Source: Cytauxzoon felis (taxonomy: Eukaryota > Apicomplexa > Aconoidasida > Piroplasmida > Theileriidae). From it: a DNA stretch of 28,061 nt. Positions within the stretch are counted from its first letter, which is position 1, and every line of letters starts with the position of its first letter. Shown in pieces: positions 19,581 through 28,061 of the stretch. Made by a program: the position numbers and the translations under genes. Under the pieces are notes generated by a model. It worked only from the letters and a program-made list of their open reading frames with translations. It ran no database searches and was not told the DNA's origin. The stretch spans positions 1 through 28,061 of the forward strand of contig JAIQCW010000187.1 in NCBI GenBank assembly GCA_020283715.1, in the 5' to 3' direction.

Positions 19581-20875
19581 TTTTTTTCCTTTAATTTTAT
19601 AGGTATCTTTATCTTCTTTAAATTTTCATTACGTCTATTATCCACATATTCTCTCAAATCTAAACGTAATACCGGACTCTTTTTCTTCTATATTAATAAT
19701 AAATTATCATATAATAATCTATACATACATTATTCTCTATCATAAATAAACGATCATGATCCGATAATAACTCATCTATTAACCAATCCGGTATCATCTT
19801 CTCTACCTCATCACGCAATTGCTCACACGCATCAGATAACCATATCGGAAGTTTATAACCCAAATTCCTATACATATATATGAATAATGAACTTTCCACC
19901 CGAGGTTACAAACACTGATCCACTAGGCGTGGTGGCCTTCTCTATTTACTTCCCCTTCCAGCTCCCGTAGATCGCTTCCAGGTTCTCCACTCGAGGTTAC
20001 ATATACTACACTTCGCCACGATCTCCGGGAGTGGCTTTACTCTTTAGAGATAGGTAAATAGATGAAGCCGCCACGGCGAGTGGAAGATAGGGTTGTAACC
20101 TCGAGTGGAGTAGATATTGTATGATACATTCCATTATATTGTTATAAGATACCTTTCTTTGAGAGGTTTATTTTCGAGTGCGTATGTGATAGAGAAGATA
20201 TGATCTTTGAATGTTTTCCAATCGGATCTGGGCATGGTAGCGAGTATGAATTCTAGCATATATGATCTAACATTAGCATATTTTTGAGCTACTATAAGTG
20301 ATATAGTATATACATCCTATATAATGATATAATTTATATAATATATGAATACTTCTGCCATATCAGCTTCTATTAGACATATTATAGCACGTTCTATAAT
20401 AGATAATATACAAAACCATGGCATTATTCTTGGATCTGGTTTCATTAATGTAAATAATTTTTCATCTCTATATGTAGAAATATAAAATAATATTTATAGA
20501 AATTCATACTTTAATTTTTCAATTTCTTTAGACATGGCGAATTTAATATAAGAAATAAAATTCAAATCATATAAATGTTTATTTTTTTCAACCTATTTTA
20601 TTTTTTATTTATAAAAATCCAATAAGTAAACATACAAAATCATTAATTTTTTCGAAATCATTTAATGCCCATTCACATATCTGCTTTATCTTCCTCAATT
20701 GTATTTGCTCATCATTACACATATATATCTCCGCATCCTTATATAAACTTAATACAAACTCATTCAACATCTTCAATTTATCCTCCTCATTATCATCCTT
20801 CACAGGATTATTCATCAAATAACTCTTCATCAATGAAGGATAATCCTCAGATATCAATAAATCACTATATTTCAT
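19577..20875 (-). CDS. Unknown helical protein, six exons (283 aa)
   Basis: Exons 20636-20875, 20510-20592, 20353-20467, 20153-20316, 19729-19867 and 19577-19687; introns 43, 42, 36, 285 and 41 nt, the 285-nt one holding element E22; 283 aa with all phases matching. The sequence is helix-rich (MKYSDLLISEDYPSLMKSYL, PWFCILSIIERAIICLIEADMAEDVYTIS..., PIWLSDACEQLRDEVEKMIPDWLIDELLSDHDRLF) and ends in a basic tail, KIPIKLKEKK. No signal peptide or clear membrane span. I do not recognise it; the repeated helices could be an alpha-solenoid, but that is inference. The TGA stop shares TG with the ATG of HscB downstream, so the two coding regions overlap by 4 nt. Confidence 0.8.
19895..20109 (-). repeat. 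Mosaic element E22 (intronic)
   Basis: TCCACCCGAGGTTA and GTAACCTCGAGTGGA ends; CCACTAGGCGTGG on the left against CCACGGCGAGTGG on the right (imperfect match); CTCCCGTAGATCGCTTCCAGG; GCCACGATCTCCGGGAGTGGC; CTCTTTAGAG hairpin. Confidence 0.87.
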
Positions 20876-20891
20876 TATTTAAACAAATAAT

Positions 20892-21203
20892 GTCAACTTG
20901 AAGTTACAATGCAACTCTTCTTTCCCATTGCATGGAGCTCTTCTATTTACTTCCCCCTCCGCTTCCCTGAGATCAGCTGCGGGTCTTCCACTTGAGGTCC
21001 ATTAACTATATCACGTTCTTCCGGGTTGACATTCTTTGTTCCTCCGGGTAGAATTCCTGTTCTTAGGGGTTGACATATTTACGTTCTTCCGGGTAGACAT
21101 TATACCGAGGATGATCTACGGGAATCCGAGGGGAAGTAAATAGAAGAGCTGTCTGCAAGACGAAGAGAGGTTGGAAAAGATAGTGATTGTAACCTCAGGT
21201 GGA
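20892..21203. repeat. Mosaic element E23 with four ~23-bp-spaced CCGGGT units
   Basis: Lies between the 283-aa gene and the CS-domain gene (both -). TCAACTTGAAGTTA start and GTAACCTCAGGTGGA end. Units start at 21015, 21038, 21059 and 21083 and are followed by ACCGAGGATGATCTACGGGA and AGCTGTCTGCAAGACG. Confidence 0.87.
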
Positions 21204-21207
21204 GTAT

Positions 21208-23748
21208 TCAATATATTTGTATGTACAAACCGGTAATTATTGCAGATTGTGGGTATGATATTATCATTTGCTTGAAAGAGTTCATTGAGTAATAGTTTGA
21301 GTCGATTTTCCTAATTAATATTAATGAGATGTAAGTGATGTTAAAATTGATATACATTTGATTTCCATCTTTTTTTAATTTTTTTTTGAGTGTATCACCT
21401 ATTGAATGATATTTTTTAACGAGTAGACAATTTTCAATATTATATGGATCATTAAATATAATATCAAATGTATCTTCTACAATAATATCATCTAATTATA
21501 TAATAAGATATAAAAATGAATAATAATAATATACCTTTAATATTAACATTCATTTGTTCTTTAAACCAATCATTATCTGTATCAATTTTACTAATTTCTT
21601 CTTGTCTATATTTTGCAATACTATTTTCTTTATTTATTCTATCGAATACATTACTATAATAAATAAAAAATTTTTTTTATATAAAAAAATGTGTTAAAAA
21701 CTTATCATACTTTAATAATTCTTCATATTCATCATCAGTTAAATTTAAATCTCTAAAACTTTTCAATAATGATTTTATAGTATCAGTTGGTTGTTCTTTT
21801 TTTGTATGACGTAATGCCTCTGTTAATTCATTCAATAATTTCTTCTTATGTGATATATTTTCCTAAATAGAAAATAATATATTTTTCTATTCAATATTAA
21901 TTACTTCAAGTGTTATATTCGGTTTAGGTGATAAACCCCAATCAACAGTAATACCTAATTCCTCATCTACAAATGGTTTTGTATCATTAGATATCCTATA
22001 AAATCTATTACCACCAACTCTCTCTGCCAAACTTTCATGATATTTTATATAACCATCTATATCCTTAATACCAACAAATGCATTACTACCAGCATAATCA
22101 TAATCCGTTCTCGTCTCATCACCATTACTCCTATTATAAATATATATAATCAATATAATACAATAAAACCAATGCTCCACTCGAGGTCCAGTACTATTCC
22201 TCATTCCACTCGCCGTGGTGGCCTCTTCCAATTACCTATCTCTAAAGAGTAGAGCCACTCCCGGAGATCGTGGCGAAGTTCATGTCTGTTCTTCCGAGTT
22301 GAACTTTTTTCGTTCATCCGGGTAGAATTCCTGTTCTTAGGGGTAGACATATTTACGTTCTTCCGGGTAGACAAACCGAGGATGATCTACGGGAATCCGA
22401 GGGGAGGTAAATAAAGAAGCTGTCTGCAAGACGATGACAAGATATAGAAGAGAAGGATGGATCTCGAGTGCAATGTACAACATTTATGTATTTATAATCA
22501 TTCGGTTAAGTTTGGATATGATGAGTTTAACATACTTGATGGATAGTAATTTGATAGTATCGTGTTCGAATCGTTGTGCAAGTGTATTAATAGATTTGAT
22601 AAGTTTATGTTCGAGATCTTTACCAAGTTCTCCATTGAATATACGTGTAGTAGGTCCATTTAATAATATAAATTCAGATCCATTTTCAACATCTTTAATA
22701 ACAATATTTATATATTCATCTAAATCAATACCAACAAATAATAATTTACCACCAACATCATTCGATATAAATTCAAATTGAATATCTGTTCTAGGCCTAC
22801 CAAATGGTATCATATTCGTCCATTCACGACTTATCCAACGATTAAATAAATCCCTCAACTCAATACCACTCACACCCTCAAAACGCCTACTCCAAAATAT
22901 ACCCTCAGGATCCTTACTATAAATGTCAATATAATCACAATCAAAACAAAGCACAATCCAACTCTCCACCTGAGGTCCAATCACTATCATCATCTTTTCC
23001 ACTCGGCGTGGAGCCCCCTTCTATTTACCTATCTCTAAAGAGTAAAGCCACTCCCAGAGATCGTGGCGAGGTTAGTGACTATTGACTCGAGTGGAACCCG
23101 CAGCCGATCTACGGGAAGCGAAGGGGGAAGTAAATAGAGAAGGCTCCACGCCGAGTGGAAAGACCTACGGTGGAGCGGCAAGACGAAGTTAGATGGACTA
23201 GGAGAGAGTAGACAATGTTTTATTTATACTTAGCTTGTGTAGACATACCTTTGGCAGATGGACATATCTTCTAGCTTTAATTTTTCATTATAGTTTTTAT
23301 ATTGTATGACTTCATTGAATACAACTCCAAACCATTGTTGTTTACAGGTTTCTGCTTTTTTAATGGTAATGAGTAGTTCTTTACTACCATCTCTATCTTC
23401 TAATGTCCAAAATGTACCGTCTAAATCGATTTTACCTCTTGTATTACCAGTTATTAAAGGATTATTACTATCCTTATTAATAACATTTAGAGATTCCTTA
23501 TCAATTTCAACGGTTAAATCATTTGAAGTGACGTCATTCGACAATGGAGCGGTCACATAAATGAATTCTGTATCTTCTTTCCAAGAATAGCCATCAGTCA
23601 TACCCCAACCATCATTTAGACTTGGAATTCTATACCTTTTAATGTTGTGAACTTTGATATATAGACATTGCGATACTTTATTCAATGGTCTTCCATTATA
23701 TAAAACACATATGATATTTACACATGATAATAACGATATAAATATCAT
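21208..23748 (-). CDS. Secretory CS-domain (p23/NudC-like) protein, seven exons (~538 aa)
   Basis: Exons 23249-23748, 22536-22916, 21905-22130, 21711-21862, 21535-21653, 21356-21491 and (uncertain) 21208-21310. Introns are 332, 405, 42, 57, 43 and 45 nt; the first two hold elements E25 and E24. MIFISLLSCVNIICVLYNGRP is a strong signal peptide. Residues ~52-141 form a CS domain: DGYSWKEDTEFIYVTAPL, VEIDKESLNVI, GKIDLDGTFWTLEDRDGSKELLITIKK and QQWFGVV; Trp56, Trp114 and Trp139 sit where the family keeps aromatic residues. CS domains bind Hsp90 or client proteins; a secreted or ER version suggests an ER co-chaperone (inference). The rest, about 400 residues, is unrecognised and ends in Lys/Asp-rich helices. 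The last exon is ambiguous: joined as modelled it reads KIDSNYYSMNSF, but another frame (ENRLKLLLNELFQANDN) looks more protein-like. Confidence 0.8.
22176..22471 (+). repeat. Mosaic element E24 (intronic), four CCGGGT-type units
   Basis: TCCACTCGAGGTCC start, CCACTCGCCGTGG, CTCTAAAGAG hairpin, GCCACTCCCGGAGATCGTGGC, units at 22288, 22312, 22333 and 22357, then ACCGAGGATGATCTACGGGA, AGCTGTCTGCAAGACG, ending GGATCTCGAGTGCA. Confidence 0.87.
22965..23175 (+). repeat. Mosaic fold-back element E25 (intronic) with matched arm variant
   Basis: Arms 22996-23015 and 23142-23161 are perfect 20-bp reverse complements. They carry CTCGGCGTGG instead of the usual CTCGCCGTGG, changed in both arms. Centre: CTCTAAAGAG hairpin, GCCACTCCCAGAGATCGTGGC, CCCGCAGCCGATCTACGGGA. 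Confidence 0.88.
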
Positions 23749-23923
23749 TTATATTCTCGAGTAGTATACATTCTTCAGTATATTAATCTTGAGATTTCTA
23801 GCTTCATGGTGGGCCATGCCTACACATTAGTTTGTTATCACCATCAGAGTCAAAATCAAAATCATCGTCTATATACATACACATTTTGAATGACATCAGT
23901 GGAAATGTCTTTATATATTAATT
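23749..23923. promoter_or_regulatory. 175-bp divergent promoter region
   Basis: Separates the start codons of two predicted secretory-pathway proteins, the CS-domain protein (-) and the DDEL protein (+). Shared position and shared compartment make co-expression plausible. No motif recognised. Confidence 0.45.
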
Positions 23924-25326
23924 ATGATTCATTTATTAGTAATTTATATCTACATATCCGAAATTTATGCAGCGGTTGATGTACACGACATCAAGGTACC
24001 GGAAGCTCTGGATAAAGAGTCTTATAGTATGTCTAATTATCCAGTTTTATACACACATTCGCGTAGAAAAGGCAGTGAAAGTCACAGATAATCAAGCTTA
24101 TATCGAAAATGAACTTAAAGATCAATTAAAGAAGTTAGGGGAGTTACATTCATCACTTAACAATGTGTTACACAAGAGCGGTAATTTGGCGATTAAAAAT
24201 TGTCTTTACATTACATACTCAGATGACAATCCGAATAAAAAGCAAAACACTGATTCAATGAATTATAATGGTATGACTTTTAAATTACATTTTAACATTG
24301 ACACTCTTCTCAGTCTTTACGCTGGACAGTATGGAAGCACCCGTCATATTCCTAGAACCTCCCATGATCTTACCAAAGGATCAAATCAAGGTGATATTTG
24401 ATGGATAACCTATTTCAAACCTCATTGTAGGCTGATAAAGATGTGGAGAATCTACTGAAATCCACAGGATTAGAAAAAGATGTAGAAAATAAATCTTCAG
24501 ATCCATATTCAGTATGTCTATTTAGAGAATAAAATCAAAATCCATCAGATCACGTCAATAGATGAAGCAGAATTGGCTGAAAAATCAATTAAATCAGAAA
24601 TCACAAAATTGAAGCAAGACAGACACGATATCTTCAAAAGGTTTAACTTCAATTATAAAAACATATTCATCACACTTAGAATGAGAGCTAAGTCACTGCT
24701 CGTCGTTGATGACCCATCAATCCTTTCCGATTATAACGCGTTGAAGCATGGTACGTCTACACTACGTATCTTCAACCTCTATTCCACTCGAGGTCCAATC
24801 CGACTCTCTTCCACTAGCCGTTCCACCTGAGGTCCGTCCTGCCGTCAGCTCTCTATTTACCTATCTCTAAAGAGTAGAGCCACTCCCAGAGATCGTGGCG
24901 AGGTTAGTGACTATTGACTCGAGTTGAACCCGCAGCTGATCTCAGGGAAGCGGAGGGGGAAGTAAATAAAGAAGCTGACGGCAGGATTGGACCTCAGGTA
25001 GAAAGCTGTCTACAACGGTGTAAATAGTAATCTATGTGATAGAAACACATTGTCTATTATATTTACATGGGTGATATTAATTTATAGAGCTTGCTGAGAA
25101 GGACATGTTATTGAAGAGGGAGATAGAGAAGTTGACTCAATTGGAGCATGTAAAGGCTGCTTTGATAAATGTAAATTTAGTTTTCATATTGATTAAATGT
25201 AACTAGAAACATGGTGCTGGAAATGACGTTAGGGCGAAGGAGGAGGAATTAGAAGATAGAGAGGACGAATTAGCTGATGAAAATGACCATAAAACTAAAG
25301 ATGATGACGATGATGATGAATTATAG
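23924..25326 (+). CDS. ER-luminal protein with signal peptide and C-terminal DDEL, six exons (300 aa)
   Basis: Exons 23924-24026, 24067-24390, 24441-24511, 24549-24750, 25088-25170 and 25207-25326; introns 40, 50, 37, 337 and 36 nt, the long one holding element E26; 300 aa. The N-terminus MIHLLVIYIYISEIYAAVDV is a signal peptide. The body is charged and helical, with likely coiled coils (IENELKDQLKKLGELHSSLNNVL; KSIKSEITKLKQDRHDIFKRF; DMLLKREIEKLTQLEHVKAALI). The last residues are an acidic run ending DDDDDDEL, resembling HDEL/KDEL ER-retrieval signals; with the signal peptide this suggests an ER-resident protein. Function unrecognised. Two acceptors (AAAG at 24440 and CATCAG at 24548) were chosen because nearby TAG acceptors break the frame, so exons 3-4 have slight uncertainty. 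Confidence 0.82.
24783..25012 (+). repeat. Mosaic fold-back element E26 (intronic)
   Basis: TCCACTCGAGGTCC start; CCTGCCGTCAGCTCT on the left against AGCTGACGGCAGG on the right; CTCTAAAGAG hairpin; GCCACTCCCAGAGATCGTGGC; CCCGCAGCTGATCTCAGGGA; GGACCTCAGGTAGA end. The stretch 24892-24930 is nearly identical to part of E25. Confidence 0.85.
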
Positions 25327-25457
25327 GTGTAGACATTGATGTATTGTACGGCATACAAGATGTGTGGGATTCTTTGTTATAAAACCCAATTTTGAAATAA
25401 ATAATTAATTATAACGATGTATGATTATATGATGTATATTAATTGTAGTTAAATAAA

Positions 25458-28061
25458 ATGAATGATATAGAATTGATTACACATTTGAAAAAATTGGTTG
25501 GAGATGATGTGAGTAAGGTATTGATGGACGGTGGTATTAAATTGAATGTTAATGAGACGGTATATAGTATAGATGATGTTAATATATTATTTACAAAGGA
25601 TATAAATGATGATATTGATAGGATATTATTATTATTTGAGGTATTGATTAATAATTATTATAGATTATATGAGTTGTATCCTATAGTACGTAAGTTATTG
25701 GCTGTTATACAGGGTCATATAAGACATTTATATAAATGTACATCGATTGATATAGATGATAGATTATATACATATAACAATTTGATGTGTAATATGTTAG
25801 ATGAATTATATAATGGATTAGGATTTAGATTTGAATGTGTAGAATCATATGATTTTACATTGAGTAAATTATCTAATATATTATATAGTTTATATAATAT
25901 ATTGAATATATCATTATCAAAATGTGATTATTCATCATCATCATCATTAGAGTATTTGGTATGTACTGTATTATATGGTACATTACAATATGTAACATGT
26001 TCATTATTAATTTATTTAACTATTGATGATAATATACCAGAAGATGATATAAAAGGTGATTATAAACCTATAACAATAGCTAAAAATTCATTGGATAAAT
26101 TTAATGATGTAAATTTAGATGAATTAATATGTCCAACTGTATCTAATACAACCACTAATTGTAAAAATCTTACCGTACAAGGTAATATCAGAGATGGTAA
26201 TACTCAATCAGAAACTTCATTACTTTATCTCAATGAAGTATCCAATTCTATCGCTATGCAATCTAGCCGTACCAACAATCTACAATCCAATTCTACACAC
26301 GATGTCCAATCCAACTCTCTTCGTCCTGCAGACAACTCTCCACTCGAGGTTACAACCACTGTTCCACTCGGCTCCACCGTTGGTCTTGCAGACAGCTCTC
26401 CTAATTACCTATCTCTAAAGAGTAAAGCCACTCCCGGAGATCGTGGCAGTGTATACCCGGAGGAACAGAAAATGTCAACCCGGAAGAACAGACCTCAAGT
26501 GGAACCTGGAAGCGATCTACGGGAGCTGGAAGGGGAAGTAAATAGAATAGGCCACCACGGCGAGTGGAATGAAGATAAGGTTGTAACTTCAGGTGTAACA
26601 CCGAGTATAGAGTATGACAAGTCAATGATGTCTACACAATCATCTAGGGGTGATGTTACACCATCTACATTATCATCTAATCCTTCATTATTATCTACTT
26701 GTATATTGATTATGGATATTATGTATAAATGTGATTTAATTGATGATATATTATGGTGTAAACATATTATTATTCCTATGTTAGATGTTTTATATTATGG
26801 TTTATATATTAAAGGTAATTTACTTATTAAGAAAAGATATATTATGGATACTATTATTACTTGTAGTATTAATATATTTAATTCTAATAATATTAATAAT
26901 TGTTGTTCATTATTAATACGTTATATTAATGAAATATTATTAATTACTAGTAGTATACTTGTTAAAATAAATAATAATATTAAAACTGTACTTATTATAC
27001 AATATAATATAGTACAAAACACTACAAAATTAACCCCATTAAAATATAATAAACCCAACATTAAAGATATAAATAATACAAATAAAATAAATAATAGAGA
27101 TATAAATTCATATATACATTTAAATGAATTAAAATTATATTTAGATGAATTTTATAAAGATTATGAATATATATATAAATGTTCATTTAATTATTTATCA
27201 TCATTAATAGATGATCCAATAGAATATATAGAAATAAAAGATGATAATAAATTAATAAATATAATAGAAGATATAGATTTAATACAAATATTATGTCAAG
27301 TAATAATAAAAATTACAACATTTATACAATTATCAGATTCATTTATATATATAACAAAACGTAATCCTAATTTTGATATTGTTATACAATTAAAACAAAT
27401 TGTAGAACAATCATTTTTATTTTTAAAATTATATATAAAAAAATTACCATTTAGATTAATAAATGCTATTTTTTATTATTTAGGTAGTAAATTTAATAAT
27501 AATAATTTATCTGCACAAATATATTTATTTAATATTATAATATCACATTATAATTTAACAAATGATAAATATTATAAACAATTTATTAAAATGATTTATA
27601 ATATATTCAAATCATCTAATAATAATACATGTCATTTTATTTCATTTCAACAAGTTTGTTTTTTTTATTATATTAAATATAATCATATCTTATCATAATA
27701 TAGACAAATTCATTAATATCTAAACAATTATCATCAAAATATCTAATATTATCATTAGATTTATTAACTAAATTCTTCCTAATTGAATTAACACAATTAA
27801 ATGATTTTAAAAATGGGTATAATCATTATCAACACAATTTCTATACATCTTCTATAGATTACTCGAATTATTCGCTAAATGGATCACCAGTAATTACATC
27901 TATGAATACTATACAGCCAAACTATTATGCAAATTCATCGTCAGGTATAAATTTAATTACTTTATTCATCTCATCTAATCCAATCCATCTGAAGTCCAAT
28001 CCTACTCTTCTTCCACTCGCCGTGGAGGCTTCTTCCAATTACCTATCTCTAAAGAGTATAG
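25458..28061 (+). CDS. Large unknown protein, 3'-partial, two exons visible
   Basis: Exon 1 is 25458-27653 (ATG AAT GAT ATA GAA), intron 27654-27703 (GTTTGT...AATATAG, 50 nt), exon 2 is 27704-27944; then donor GTATAAAT opens an intron that holds element E28 and runs past the window end. That gives at least 812 residues. The protein is Leu/Ile/Asn/Tyr-rich and mostly helical, with a Ser/Asn-rich disordered middle into which repeat element E27 is translated (about residues 283-380). No motif, signal peptide or catalytic signature that I recognise; the long helical halves could form an alpha-solenoid (inference). Reading on without the 50-nt intron would stop at 27698. Confidence 0.8.
26304..26596 (+). 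repeat. Mosaic element E27 inside a coding exon
   Basis: Carries two ...GCAGACA(A/G)CTCTC units, CCACTCGAGGTTACAACC, the CTCTAAAGAG hairpin, GCCACTCCCGGAGATCGTGGC, CCCGGAGGAAC and CCCGGAAGAAC units, AAGCGATCTACGGGAGCT and CCACCACGGCGAGTGGA. It is fully open in the host frame, giving NYLSLKSKATPGDRG and SDLRELEGEVNR. The ends GGTTACAACC and GGTTGTAACTTC are inverted. Confidence 0.87.
27984..28061 (+). repeat. Mosaic element E28 (intronic, truncated by window end)
   Basis: TCCATCTGAAGTCC, CCACTCGCCGTGGAGG, AATTACCTATCTCTAAAGAG; the rest lies outside the window. Confidence 0.85.

Noticed and set aside
22550..22575. tRNA-like TTCGAAT T-loop
   Set aside because: It sits inside an exon of the CS-domain gene and there is no cloverleaf around it.
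26194..26625. Overlapping open frames on both strands within the large 3' gene
   Set aside because: They are shadows of E27 and of the long host frame.
1..28061. Transposon with TIRs and its own transposase
   Set aside because: The elements have inverted ends, but no transposase, integrase or reverse transcriptase exon could be found, and I could not identify consistent target-site duplications.

Overview
The window looks like nuclear DNA of an apicomplexan, most likely a piroplasm-like parasite (Theileria/Babesia/Cytauxzoon type). Unique sequence is very AT-rich. Genes are tightly packed and cut into many exons by tiny AT-rich introns (mostly 34-58 nt, GT...TATAG). A casein kinase 1 at 4317-5327 is strongly apicomplexan in type. 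No bacterial operon signals, tRNA or rRNA were found. The exact species cannot be read from this sequence.

Layout. 1-1228 (+): 3' part of an unknown gene. 1661-4316: the only large gene-poor stretch. 4317-5327 (+): casein kinase 1. 6161-8877 (-): three small genes (130-aa unknown, an unknown protein with unusual codon use, an RRM protein). 9020-10529 (+): a Tim44/MAIP1-like mitochondrial protein. 11101-12352 (-): divergent citrate synthase. 12445-17256 (+): a 12-exon gene for an aldo/keto reductase-fold protein of about 1002 aa. 17425-20875 (-): a compact head-to-tail trio (lipoyl-like domain protein, the Fe-S co-chaperone HscB/Jac1, unknown protein), two of which overlap by 4 nt. 21208-23748 (-): secretory CS-domain protein. 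23924-25326 (+): protein with signal peptide and C-terminal DDEL. 25458 to past the window end (+): large unknown protein. The exon models come from reading frames, splice-site phase and family similarity; nearly all close in frame across every junction.

The striking feature is an interspersed, GC-richer repeat family with about 28 copies in 28 kb (roughly one fifth of the window). Copies are mosaics of a few modules: CCACYTGAGGT-type outer ends, a CCACTCGCCGTGG block, a CTCTAAAGAG hairpin next to GCCACTCCCGGAGATCGTGGC, a GATCTCAGGGA/GATCTACGGGA block, and GTTCTTCCGGGTTGAC-type units at about 23-bp spacing. Several copies are fold-back elements whose two arms match each other, private spacer sequence included, and one internal hairpin shows compensatory base changes between copies. 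Every intron longer than 100 nt holds at least one element, and none of the roughly 30 short introns does. Three copies lie inside coding exons and are read through in the same frame. No transposase is visible. This element family and its tie to intron length is the best candidate for an undescribed system here.

Functionally, several genes point to the mitochondrion (citrate synthase, HscB, lipoyl-like protein, Tim44-like protein) and two divergent neighbours point to the secretory pathway/ER. Three enzyme-like proteins appear to have lost family active-site residues.
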